A stretch of 64,000 nt of DNA, from contig CM018691.1 of assembly GCA_009363875.1 (NCBI GenBank), positions 46,063,399-46,127,398 of the forward strand. Direction: 5' to 3'. Source of the stretch: Mikania micrantha. Taxonomy: Eukaryota; Streptophyta; Magnoliopsida; Asterales; Asteraceae. A program made the translations under genes and the position numbers. Positions 1 to 10,693 of the stretch are shown here, piece by piece (position 1 is the stretch's first letter; the number at the start of each line of letters is the position of its first letter). The notes beneath the pieces are model-generated. The model was given only the letters and a program-made list of their open reading frames with translations, had not been told where the DNA came from and did not search any database.

Positions 1-1978
1 ATGCATGGTTCACAGAAGAACCGCCAAACAGACAGGGAATAGTAAAAATCCCTGGATCCTCAAGCTTCTCTGGCAGCTTATTCTGAACCAGAGCCGAACA
101 CCTAGCTCCTAAAGTCACGGTAGAGAGTGTCTCCAACTTCTTCTTGTTAGACAGGAGGTCTTTCAAGAACTTAGCATATTTAGGCATATGCTGGAGGGCC
201 TCAACAAACGGGAGATTGATCTTAAGCTGCTTAAACATCTCTAGAAAGTGTCCATACTCCTGATCACGCTTCATCTGCAGTGCGCGTGCAGGATATGGAA
301 GCTTAGTCAAATCAATCTCAGGCTCCTCCGCCACTCTCTTACCCTTCTTCTTCTCCTCTACCTGCTCTCTCCTAATCCTATCAACTGAAGACTCGCTGCT
401 CGGCGCGGTACTTGCTGGGACTAGCCTCACGGGCGCCCCTGCAGGAGTCTCCATCTCTATCTCCTCGTCCACCGGCTCATCCTCATCAGGTATGACCGGT
501 GGTGGCAGCTCAACATCTCCTCCCCGACCACTACGTGTGGTCACTGCCTTCACATGACCCCTCGGGTTAGGGTCAGTGTTCGCCCTAAACGATCCATCCT
601 GCCTACCCTCAAATCTCTTAGCTAACTCTCCCACTGATCGCTGCAAATCCAGAAATCCAGCCTGCTGGTTCCTCAACAATGTATCATGCTCCTCGATCTT
701 CTGGTCCCGTAGCTTGTCCTTGTCCATAATCTGCTGAAGCATCTTCATCTGCTGCGCCATCATGTCCTCAAGCTTCGTGTCTCTGTCTCGGCTACCAGAA
801 CTCTCGGGAGTGTCTCTCTCAGTGATCGGGATCTGACGAGCCGGTGGCTTCTCATAGGAACTGCTGCTGTGGTTGCCCCGCCAATTGGACTGCTGATGCT
901 GATGCTGTCCCTGGTTCTGATTCCTCCAATGTGAATTCTGATTCCAGCTCGGGTTTTGGTTGAAAGGCCTATTCCATCCAGAATTTATGGCCTCAACCTG
1001 AGCCTGATCAGTCACCGGGCACTCAGCAGTAGTATGTCCACCCCGACATATCTCACACCTAGCAGCAGCCATCTTCAATTCCTTAATATCCTTAGCAAGT
1101 GCCTCTAAAGCTGCGGCGTTGCTAGTGTCAGGGGTGACATGGTGCATTCCTCTAACAGGAATGGGCGGTGCAACAGTGGGCTTAGCTGCCGGTGCAGCTC
1201 TCCTCGCGTATGATGGGTCCTCATACTCGGCTAGGGCAAAGTCCTCGAACATCGCCTCACACTCCTCAGGCTCCTTCTTATCCATGATGTGCCCCCCAGC
1301 GGCTGTATTGAATCTGCGCTTAGTCTCCAGCGTGAGTCCATTATAGAACTTCTCGACGAGGGCCCAATCGGATAGGCCGTGCTGTGGGCATCTGCTCAGA
1401 AGGGAGTTAAACCTCTCCCATGCCATGTAGTATGGCTCATCCTCGTCCATCCTAAACGAGTGGATCTGATCCCGTAATCTGGCAGATTTAGAAGGAGGAT
1501 AATACTTCTTCAGGAACTTCGTCTGAAGATCAGCCCATGTGGTAATCGAGTCCCTAGGAAGAAGGTTCAGCCATGTAGCTGCTCGTCCGGCGAGTGTGAA
1601 GGGAAACAAACGAAGGTAGATGGCCTCCTCAGAAACTCCATTAATGCGGAACGTGTCGCATATACGCACAAAGAGAGAGAGATGGCCTGGTGCATCCTCG
1701 TCGTCCAGGCCATGAAACTGTGTCGAATTCGTAATAGTCGACATCGCATGAGATGGGATCTGCCAGTTGTTGTTATTGACACCCGGTCTCGTGATGGCAG
1801 ACCGGGCACCGACAACACCATGACTGGCTAGCTCGTGAACAGTACGCCTAAGTGGCGGAGGTGGTGGATCCATGTCAAGAGAAAGGTCAAGAAAACTTAC
1901 CTGCTGTCGGGCCCTCAGAATCTGCTCTGGTGATGTAAGCTCGAACTCTGGTGCTCCCTGCGATCGGGTGTGGGGCAT
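1..1978 (-). CDS. gag: Athila/Tat-type Gag (-protease start), runs off window
   Basis: This frame is read on the minus strand from an ATG at 1978 (MPHTRSQ...) and runs to the window edge. I checked the frame at both ends and in the middle and saw no stop. In order it shows the capsid-type Retrotrans_gag region around 1350-1720, with a conserved block like WERFNSLLSRCPQHGL, and a zinc knuckle of the form C-x2-C-x3-H-x4-C near 1040-1075. A Gln/Asn-rich linker (WNQNSHWRNQNQ) follows, then a charged linker. The C-terminal block contains ALQHMPKYAKFLKDLL and IPCLFG, which in Athila/Tat polyproteins lies just before the aspartic protease. Protease, RT and integrase would lie beyond position 1. A tRNA-Asp-type PBS and an LTR lie directly upstream, which supports the start. 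An intact Gag frame suggests a relatively recent insertion. Lineage assignment is from remembered motifs. Confidence 0.88.
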   Translation of the reverse strand, partial: MPHTRSQGAPEFELTSPEQILRARQQVSFLDLSLDMDPPPPPLRRTVHELASHGVVGARSAITRPGVNNNNWQIPSHAMSTITNSTQFHGLDDEDAPGHLSLFVRICDTFRINGVSEEAIYLRLFPFTLAGRAATWLNLLPRDSITTWADLQTKFLKKYYPPSKSARLRDQIHSFRMDEDEPYYMAWERFNSLLSRCPQHGLSDWALVEKFYNGLTLETKRRFNTAAGGHIMDKKEPEECEAMFEDFALAEYEDPSYARRAAPAAKPTVAPPIPVRGMHHVTPDTSNAAALEALAKDIKELKMAAARCEICRGGHTTAECPVTDQAQVEAINSGWNRPFNQNPSWNQNSHWRNQNQGQHQHQQSNWRGNHSSSSYEKPPARQIPITERDTPESSGSRDRDTKLEDMMAQQMKMLQQIMDKDKLRDQKIEEHDTLLRNQQAGFLDLQRSVGELAKRFEGRQDGSFRANTDPNPRGHVKAVTTRSGRGGDVELPPPVIPDEDEPVDEEIEMETPAGAPVRLVPASTAPSSESSVDRIRREQVEEKKKGKRVAEEPEIDLTKLPYPARALQMKRDQEYGHFLEMFKQLKINLPFVEALQHMPKYAKFLKDLLSNKKKLETLSTVTLGARCSALVQNKLPEKLEDPGIFTIPCLFGGSSVNHA

Positions 1979-2216
1979 GCAACTATCGACACCCTAATCA
2001 AACAAGCAAGTAAGGCTCAAGTATGCACAAGGAAAAATCTAAACTAAGGCACACGAAACAAATAAAGGCACTAAAGAGGAAAATTAAACTAAACCTAAAA
2101 GGAAAACTAAACTAATAGGGGAGAAAACAGGAAAACAAGAAAAGAAGCAACTAAAAGTCACAATCTAAGTAATCTTTGCTATTGCCTAGTGTCCCCGGCA
2201 ACGGCGCCAAAAACTT
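1979..2216 (-). other. 5' leader of the Athila-type element
   Basis: This untranslated stretch lies between the LTR and the Gag ATG and includes the PBS. It is A-rich on the plus strand, and I see no coding potential in it. Confidence 0.6.
2192..2209 (-). promoter_or_regulatory. Primer binding site, tRNA-Asp type
   Basis: On the minus strand the sequence TGGCGCCGTTGCCGGGGA lies 7 nt inside the LTR end. It matches the 3' end of plant tRNA-Asp, the usual primer of Athila-like elements. It fixes the orientation of the element and the inner LTR boundary. Confidence 0.85.
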
Positions 2217-3928
2217 GATGCGAGCGGTCAGTATACTAAAAATAGAACTAAATTTAATCTAATTAACCTAAGCTAAAGACACCTAATCTAATCCTAGACC
2301 TATACTTAACCTAAACACCTAGTAATAATCGGAAAACCCTAAACTAGACCGCTCCTAAGGCAAGTGTACCTGTCGGTGGCAGAATAGCTGACGGAAGTCC
2401 GGATATCGAACCACGGACACTAGTGTAACAAACTAACCTAGACTGTAAACTTAACGAAAGTAAAAGAGGGGGGTTTGGTGCAACTGATAACCTAATCAGA
2501 CTGAGTTTATCTAATTGAACTAAACTAACAACTACACTAAGAACAGCAACACTAAAACTGAAACTAAATCTGAAATCTGAATATGATGAGGAAAACAGGT
2601 GTACTTAGGCTGGGAATCAAAAGTGTGACAGATGCTGATCTGGACTGATTTACTAAGGATGAAGACTAGGATCTTAATGAACAGACCTAAAATACCTAAA
2701 GGGGACCCAGATCAGATACCAGGCAACTCCAATAGAAATCCTAAGTCTGTAATGAATACACTAGTCAATCGGGTATCCTCCCGGATTTCCCGACATGCAA
2801 TTGCACTCTAACTGGTGGATCACCTCCCGGATTTCTCCACCAGTTTGCATCCTAAGATACTAGAGAGTCATAAAGTTGACAACTTTAACATGGATTGACA
2901 CTTACACTAAGTAGATCTAAGACAACGCCCTCCCGGGTCGTTTAACTCAAAATTCCTAAGTGTAGAGACCAACCATCTAACCTATCACCTCCCGGATTTC
3001 TAGGTTAGGTCACAAATGCAAATAACTATACTTAATGAAGTCTAATCCTATGGAATGTGATCAACAACCCATAAACTAACCTAAAACACAAAGTAGTAGG
3101 CCTAACATGCATCTATGTGTGGAAAGACATTCCTAAACACATGTGGATCAAACATACACCACATATAATCATTCAACATCTGTAATAATCATTAAAGTTT
3201 CAAGCTTTACAACTGATTACAAAGCAAACATCATCATTAAGCATAAATCAAGTCCAAAATCATCAAAGTTCACAACTTTATCATCCCAAACCTAAGTACA
3301 ACCATAGATCTAGCCACAAATCATAACTACAGTAGCTAAACAAGTCTGAACAAGGTCTATAAACATTAAAAACCCAAACTTTAAACTAAGAACATGAAAA
3401 GTAAAGAGAAATACTCAAGATCTAGCTCCTTCTTCACTCTAACAAGCCCTAATCAAGCCCAATACTCCATGGTTAAGCTCCAGCTGCTCCAAGGCTTGAT
3501 TAGGGTTCCAAATACGCAGGAGAAGGTCCCAAAAGCGGCTGGAATGCGATCAATTTATAGAGGGCTTGAAATTAGGGTTTCAAGGCTCAAAATCATTATC
3601 AGGCGTAACGCCTGACGTGGATGCACCAAGTCAGGCGTTACGCGCGGGTCAGAAGGAATGTTGGCGGCTGAGGATGCCGCGCGCATCGCCTGGTGTCAAG
3701 GTGCCACGCTAGGCGTACCGCCTAGGGTTTTCTTCTTTGTTTTCTTCACTTATTCACCCGATCTTGATTCCGACGCCCGTTTGCCTTCATTTCCGCTCCT
3801 CCGGGTCACATTCCTGCACAAAAACACTAAAATGTAAAAAGGAACTAGAATCGACTCAAAATATAAACAAAACAAACGAAAACTGACTCGAATATGTACG
3901 AAAACTGATGTGTTAAAGTAACACATCA
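2217..3928 (-). repeat. 5' LTR of the Athila-type element (1712 bp)
   Basis: The LTR is bounded by TGATG at 2217 and CATCA at 3928, a 5-bp terminal inverted repeat, and its inner edge abuts the PBS. In minus orientation U3 begins at 3928. A TATA-like CTATAAATTG lies at 3560-3551, directly downstream of a GC-rich palindromic block (3600-3725). Short 'cctcccggattt' blocks recur at about 2780, 2825 and 2990. The partner LTR is outside the window. The flank at 3929-3933 (atagg) would be one copy of the target duplication. Confidence 0.82.
3600..3725 (-). promoter_or_regulatory. GC-rich palindromic block in U3 of the Athila-type LTR
   Basis: It contains 'caggcgtaacgcctg', 'ggcgttacgcgcggg', 'gcgcatcgcctgg' and 'taggcgtaccgccta', in the same order as the block in the solo LTR at 19158-19287. 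On the minus strand it ends about 40 bp upstream of the TATA-like box at 3560-3551. Confidence 0.55.
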
Positions 3929-5307
3929 ATAGGGTAAACCATGCTAAAGAGCCATGAGGACCGAAAGTGGCTTTGTGCGAAAGGGGAAAGGCCAAATGTC
4001 GTTCATGCAAATGTGGTGTTGACCGAAAGAGATAGCCCATGCGAATAAAAGGTTGGCCGATCGAAAGTGACTTGGGCCGAAGGAGCTTTGGCCGAAGAGG
4101 GATTGTCATGCGAATGGAAGGCTCCCGACCGAAAGAAGTGACCCCATGCGAATAGGCCCTCACTCGGCCTTGAAGCCATTCCTGCCTAGGGCTGGCACAT
4201 GCGGCCTAGTAGCCATTCGGCCCATCTGATGGGGTGCCATTCGGCCGGTCGAACTAGGCCAGGTATGGGTCTCCTTTCTCGAGCCTCATGACCTCTCATA
4301 AAACCTCCCATGTTCCTACTTCAATTCTAAGATGGTTTCGTGGTGTTTCCCTATGGTTTAGAAGGGTTAGGACCGGCTTTTGATGGAGTTCGAACAAGAG
4401 GGTTTGAAAACCCTAAAACCGTGATTTCAAACTCGTTTTTACCTCTATTTGGAAGGTTCCAAGTCCAGATCGTTTGTACTTTCAAGATATATGTGTTGTT
4501 GTGGTTGTTTTGACACCTAAATGGCTCGATTTGGTTTAGTATAGAGAGATCTAGGGTTTGTGGTTCTTAGAGAGAGAAAGTAGAGAGGGAGGGGGTGAAC
4601 GAAAATGGTGGTGTTGGCTGGTAGGTGGGGGGAATAATGGCCATAAATGCCATTTAATGTCTTTTAGTTATCCGGGTATGTTCGGTCTCGTTCGGTTTCG
4701 ATTGGTTTTGCGTAAAAGAGTCGGTTTCTTTTCTTTTCGTAACGGTTCGTTACGGTTTTAAAAGTAGATTTTTTAAATTTAATTTAGGTTGTGATTCCAA
4801 ATAAATTAACTTAATATCTTCCGTTTATTTTAATTTCTGGAAATATTAAAGTTTCAGTTTAAATTGAAATGTTTAGTCGTCGCGTGTATTCGTTCAAATC
4901 GTCACCCGTACGAATACGACGATAAGTACACTTTTCGATATTATTTTCTAATTATTGGATATCATTCAGAATGTTAAACATTCAAATATATTCGTACAGA
5001 TCATCACCTATAAGAATAATCCGTCAGTTTAGCATTCTCGTAATGACATCCGTTGTTATTTTGTTCTCCATAACCTTACATACGTTTATACATAATAATG
5101 TACTAACTAACAATCACGTGATGGTTCTGTGTTGTCAGATAAATTTCTGACTGTTGAACCATAGTTCTGAGTTATGTTTCTGAAATGAGTGCACAATAGT
5201 ATTGTGTCAACATAAAATGATAATGATATACATGCAACACATATAGTTTGTACCTGAAATATTGTTCATGTCGCTGTTCCGATTACGTTTCCGGCACTGA
5301 TGTTACA
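3929..5307 (-). repeat. Partial 3' LTR of an older Tekay-type gypsy element
   Basis: This stretch resembles the 3' part, in plus coordinates, of the LTRs at 30794-35016 and 39851-43999. It shares the 'cgtacagatc-tcacctat' and 'cattccgttataacaac'-like blocks and the end 'cactgatgttaca' at 5307. It is cut at 3928 by the Athila-type element. A polypurine tract (minus strand, about 5308-5322) and the pol remnant follow, so this is the 3' LTR of a minus-strand element. Confidence 0.75.
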
Positions 5308-8118
5308 GTCTCTCCTTGTTAGAGAAATTTCGTCCCGAAATTTAAGAATTGTTATCAGGCACGACTTCCTCTGTAAACAGATGAGGATACTTGGACTTAA
5401 TGTGATACTCGTGTTCCCACGTAAACTTGGGTCCGCGCTTTGAATTCCATCGAACCTTGACAATTGGAATACGGCTTCACTTTAGTTGTTTAACATCATG
5501 ATCCATAATCTCTAAAGGTTCTTCGATAAAATGTAATTGTTCGTCCACTTGAATTTCCTCAATTGTATGCCAAGTTATTCATCAACAAGGCATTTCTTTA
5601 AGTTTGAAATGTGAAACACGTCATGCACACCACTAAGTTCATCTGGTAATCTCAGTCTATACGCCACATGACCATTTCGTTCAATGATTTCAAACGGTCC
5701 TACGTATCGTAGTGCTAATTTGCCTTTCTTTACAAAACGAACTACGCCCTTCCATGGGGATACCTTCAACATGACACGGTCTCCCAATTGGAATTCCAAC
5801 GGCTTGCACCGTTCGTCGGCATAGCTCTTTTGTCTGCTTCTGGTTGCTTGTAACCTTTGTTGAATCTGAGCAATCTTATCATTAGTTTCCTCAATAAGCT
5901 CTAGCCCAGTTATTTGATTATCTCCAATTTCGGTCGAACAGATTGGTGACCGACATTTTCGACCATTAAGTGCCTCGAACGAAGTGCATCCTATGGTAAC
6001 TATTATTATAGGATAATTCGATCAGTGGCAAATAAGAATCCCAATTCCCACTGAAATCCAGAACACATGTCCTCAACATGTCCTCTAGGGTTTGTATCAT
6101 ACGTTCCCTTTGACTGTCCGTTTGTGGTTGGTAAGCTGTACTCAGATTTAAGTGCGTCCCTAGAGATTTCTTCAATGATTGCCTGAATCTTGATGTAAAT
6201 CTGCTGTCTCGATCTGAGATGATAGACAATGGCACACCGTGATGTACCACTATCTCGTTGATGTATAACCTTGCCAGTTTATCCATCGTGAAGGTTTCAC
6301 GCATTGGCAAGAAATGTGCAGATTTGGTTAACCGATCGATGATGACCCAAATGGTATCATGACCGCTGAAAGTGCGGGGTAGCTTGTTAATGAAATCCAT
6401 AGCTATTTGTTCCCGCTTCCATAATGGAATCTCAGGCTGTTCCAGTAAACCTGATGGTTTCTGGTGCTCTGCTTTAACCTTCGAACACGTGAGGCATCGG
6501 CCGACGTACTCAGCTATGTCTTTCTTCATTCCCGGCCACCAAGAAAATCCCTGTAAATCTTGGTACATCTTATCAGAGCCCCGGTGTACTGAGTATCGAG
6601 TCTTGTGCGATTCGTCAAAGATAAGTTTCCTCAGTTCATCTATTGCAGGAATCCACATACGATCCTAGTAATAGATCGTTCTGCTCCACAATCAAGTTAT
6701 TTCTTCATATTACCTTGTCCCATTGATGCCTGTTGAGCTTGAACAATCTTGTCACGCAGGCTCGTCTGTACAGTCATCCCCATAGCTCTGACACGTAAGG
6801 GTTTGACTCGTTCCTTCAGGCTTAAAGCAGCTAATACAACATTTTCCTTACCCGGATGGTACTTGATCACACAGTCATAATCATTCAGAAGTTCAACCCA
6901 ACGACGTTGTCGAATGTTGAGTTCCTTCTGATAAAAAATGTGTTGTAGATTCTTGTGATCAGTTAAGATCGTACACATAATGCCATACAAGTAATGTCTC
7001 TTAATCTTCAATGCAAAGACTATTGCTCTAGTTCTTCTCATGAATCTTTAACTGTCATGATGCATACGCAATAACTTTGTCTCGTTGCATTAACACCCAA
7101 CCGAGTCCCTGATGAGAGGAATCACAGTATACTACAAAGTCATCACATCCTTCTGGGAGAGATAGGACTGGAGCATCACATAACTTCTCCTTCAATGTCT
7201 GTAAAGCATCTTCTTGTTTCTGCTCCCAAACAAACGGCTCGTTTTTCTGAGTTAACTTGGTGAGAGGCAAGGCTATCTTAGAAAAATTTGAGATAAATCT
7301 TCTATAATAACCCGCCAATCCCAGAAAAGACCGTATCACCATCAGTGTCTACGGAGTATTCAAGTTCTTGATCGCCTCGGTCTTGGCAGGATCCACATGT
7401 ATTCCTTCATTGTTGACTACATGACCCAAAAACTAAACTTCTCTTTGCCAGAATTCACACTTAGAGAACGTCGCATAGAGTTGTTCTTTCTTTAACAGTT
7501 CTAAGATCTTCCTGAGGTGTTGCTCATGTTCTGTCTTGCTCTTGGAATAAATCAATATGTCATCAATGAAGACAATGACAAATTGATCCATATACGGTTT
7601 GCACACTCGGTTCATGAGGTCCATGAAAACCGCAGGTTCATTTGTCAATCCGAAAGGCATCACCATAAACTCATAATGCCCATACCTGGTTCTGAACGCC
7701 GTCTTTGGTATGTCTTCTTCTTGAACTCTGAGTTGATGGTATCCGGACCGTAAATCAATCCTCGAGAAGTACTGCGCTCCTTGTAGTTTGTCAAATAGAT
7801 CATTAATCATCGGTAACGCATACCGATTCTTGATGGTTAATTTGTTCAGCTCTCTGTAGTCTATGCACATTCGATAAGATCCGTCCTTTTTCACGAACAA
7901 AACCGGAGCTCCCCATGGTGACTTATAGCTCGGTCGGATGATACCTTTATCAAGTAACTCCTGTAGCTGATTTGACAACTCCTGCATCTCGGAAGGTGCT
8001 AACCTATAAGGAGATTTAGCAACAGGAGTTGCTACAGGAACTAAGTCAATACGAAACTCTACCGGTCGTGCTGGTGGCAAACCCGGTCGTGAGGATACAA
8101 ATTCCATCATTTTAGGCC
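5308..8118 (-). pseudogene. pol: Tekay/Del-type pol remnant (RT, RNase H, integrase, chromodomain region)
   Basis: Minus-strand pieces appear in pol order. Reverse transcriptase is at 8110-7433, with the FVKKDGSYRMCIDYRELN block and catalytic FIDDILIYSK. The connection and RNase H region is at 7342-6697, with VVYCDSSHQGLG. Integrase is at 6658-5966, with an HHCC-type zinc finger ending CLTC and the D-D-E core including MDFI and IISDRDSRF. A GPY/F-type C-terminus is at 5799-5575 (PRYVGPFEI-like). Stops and frameshifts separate the pieces, for example in the linker before the RNase H domain near 7430 and near 7050. Gag and protease are absent because the remnant ends abruptly near 8118 against hAT sequence. 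It is clearly diverged from the element at 30794-43999 but belongs to the same lineage. Confidence 0.85.
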
Positions 8119-8120
8119 CC

Positions 8121-9196
8121 TATTGGGACGTACCTACAAGATGGAATTCGACTTGGCGTATGTTTGACAACGTCCTACGAAAAAGGAAAACCTTGGAAGT
8201 ATTTCATGAAAATTTAGTTCAACGACGTCAGGCTAAGTCTTTTCCTAACTGATGTTGGGTCGCCATTTCCGAATTTACCGATTTATTTGGAACTTATAAA
8301 AATGCAACAACTATTTTATCGGGTGTTTATTATCTCACGTCTTGTTTGGTTCTTCAACAATTATTTATAATAACTAGAAAAATTAACGAATTTCAATCAA
8401 AAGGTGATATATGTAGGGGAATTTTACTTCCAAAGAAATTATAACTTTTGAAATACTTTCAAGAAATGCCGGTCGTTTTTACTTGTGCGACGAAATTAAA
8501 CCAATGTTTCAATGGTGTCGGCGTTGAAACATTAATTGATGAAATTTTTAATGCTTTGGGTTTGGATGACCCAAACTTTGCTACAAACACAAAAAATAGT
8601 AACGTCTAATTTCAAAATATGTTAGGTCATTATTTACAAAAGTATGGTGAAACATCTAACATACAACAAACAATGTATATTCAAGTAGAAGCCAAGATGT
8701 TAACTTTTATTTGTTTAACACTTTAAGGCAAAATCTAACCAAACATGCTCGAGGTACAACGCAAGTAGCGAACTTAGAAGGTACATAGGGACGGATTGGA
8801 TTTCCAGTTTTAATCCGGAAGAATTTGAAAACTTTGATATTTTGACCGGGTGGAAACAAAAGGAATCCCAATTTATAATTATATCTGGCATGGCCCGTGA
8901 TTTTACTAAATGTCCAAGCTTCTACGATAGCTTCGGAATGTGCTTTTTCTCTTAGTGGCAGGGTTTTATCGATATGAAGAACGAGGCATACTCCAGCATC
9001 ATTGGAAATGTGCATTTGCTTGAAAGATCATTTGGACGCAATGGAGCGTGCACAAGACCACACAAATCTTGAAAGCAAGCTTGTGGTAGAAGAAACAATA
9101 CACATGGTGAAAGTTGAGAAAAGAATGACTTTACCACTTTCTGATGAAAAACAAACAATGAATAATTGGATGCGAAACAATAGCCCAGAACTCTAA
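8121..9196 (+). pseudogene. hAT-superfamily transposase remnant
   Basis: From 8127 the plus strand reads DVPTRWNSTW, a hallmark of plant hAT transposases, followed by VLRKRKTLEVF. Further on come DLFGTYKNATTILSG, the strongly conserved MPVVFTCATKLNQCFN (about 8466), and GETSNIQQ. The hAT dimerisation region (SLNPEEFENF, then a decayed WKQKES... ARD) ends with LEMCICLKDHLDA at about 9000-9040. The last open piece (9002-9196) ends NNSPEL. Several stops (the first about 8250) and frameshifts break the frame. The N-terminal BED zinc finger and the first part of the RNase H-like domain are missing, truncated at the junction with the gypsy remnant. It is inactive. Its 3' noncoding part carries a CCGGTT array and a terminus at about 9674. 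Confidence 0.83.
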
Positions 9197-9493
9197 TATG
9201 AAGAGAATGCTGAATGCTAATTACGATTTACGTTTACATTTTTTATCTATTTTTGTATTTAATTTATCGTGTTGAAAAATTGTTATTTTATTTTATTCTT
9301 ACTTAATTTTTATTCATTTAAATTTTAGTTTTATGTAAGTTTGTAAAACTAGTAATAATTTTGAATAAATATAATTTTTTTATTTTATTTATATAAGTTT
9401 GTACTTACTTTTTATTTATTTAATTGTATTTGATTATTTTTTTTATTTATTTAACAAAAGAAAGAAAAAAAAAAAAGAGGAAAAACAAGTTTT
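9197..9493. other. AT-rich 3' untranslated part of the hAT element
   Basis: This is very AT-rich sequence with no coding potential between the transposase stop and the CCGGTT array. Confidence 0.5.
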
Positions 9494-9674
9494 TGAACCA
9501 ACCGGTCCGGTTATTAACCGGTTTGGTTCCTTCGGTTATAAAATATAGGTTAGAAAAATTGGTTTTTAACCTAACCGGTTATTGGGAAAAACCGGTAAAC
9601 ACCTTCCAAATGTTTAACCTGTTCAGTTATTGAGAAATCGGTTTCTGATCGGTTAACCGATTTGTGCATGTCTA
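9494..9674 (+). repeat. Subterminal CCGGTT array and 3' end of the hAT element
   Basis: Dense direct and inverted copies of ACCGGTT/AACCGGT occur between 9498 and 9660. They are followed by the presumed terminus 'tttgtgcatgtcta' (9661-9674). Its complement starts TAGACATG, a plausible hAT-type inverted terminus. Similar sequence without a transposase lies at 60955-61478. Confidence 0.5.
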
Positions 9675-10135
9675 TAACTGCCTCTAATAACAAATACTTT
9701 GGCTGATTTAGAGAAAATCGCATCAAATAAACATTAGATCACCTCAAAATGTATTTTTGGACTGGATTTATGTAAGTAGGCTCGTAGTTCCGGATAAATT
9801 TTTCAACTTATACGCACATTTATAAACGATATTTTCAAGTGACAGTATCATTTTTTGAACTAGTGACAACATTGATTATCAAAAATATATGATTTAAAAA
9901 AATTACCTCAAATAATTATATATTTTTTGGGATATACTACCAACTATGTTTGTTCATTGTTGAATATCTATCGTATTCCTCAGTTATCTTCTTTATCAAA
10001 GGTCTTCTTATGCTATTTTCTTTATTTTTCTCTTTTAGTCTATCTTTTAAATTTTTCACTAGTTATCTCTAATATATTTTGTACATTCTATGTTGTTTAT
10101 TTAAATAATATTTTTTTCATTTGTTTTAATATATT
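9675..10135. other. AT-rich intergenic stretch
   Basis: I see no recognisable gene or repeat. The Leu/Phe/Ile-rich open frame running into the next repeat is compositional. Confidence 0.4.
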
Positions 10136-10391
10136 TTGCTTCTTCCGATTGCTGCTGCCGCCTGCCGCGTGCCGTCTGCCGTCCAACTTCTACCTCCTTC
10201 CAAGTGCCGCTGCCAAGTGCCGTGTGTCTTCTACCATCTACCTCCTTCCGATTGCCGTTGCCGCCGCCTGCCTCCTTTCGATTGCCGCTTTCGCCTGTCG
10301 TCTACCGCCTGCCTCCTTTCGATTGCCACTTTTGCCTGATGTCTATCGTCTTTTGATTGTCGTTGCCGCCTGTCGTCTACCTTCTGATTGA
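10136..10391 (+). repeat. Degenerate short tandem repeat, gccgcctgcc/tccgattgccg type
   Basis: The region is built from imperfect units such as 'ttccgattgccg', 'ctgccgcctgcc' and 'gtctaccgcctgcct'. They translate in all plus frames into Leu/Pro/Ala/Arg/Cys-rich strings. This is a low-complexity repeat rather than a gene. Confidence 0.6.
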
Positions 10392-10693
10392 TTGAGGTCC
10401 TTGGTCAGTTCCCTTCTGGAATCAATCGAGCAGCAAAATAAAAAAAAACGAAGATCGTTTATCGAACGTGAAAGAAAACTTGACCCGCCAGGTGTTCGAT
10501 CCAATGCCTCAATGAAGTGAAGCCGCCATGGGCTAAGGGGTTTTGTGGGGTTCCATTTAGAGGGTGGGCAACCCACGGTTGCTGCCCTCCTTCGTCTTGT
10601 ATAGAATTTACCAATTTTCTACCCCCCACAACTCATCTCGATTTTGGTGTACCGTTAGTGTGTTTTTTCTTCGGTGGCATTTTTCCTACACGC

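Noticed and set aside
10136..10391. Possible signal-peptide-like Leu/Ala-rich protein
   Set aside because: The frame is made by a short degenerate tandem repeat and all plus frames look alike.
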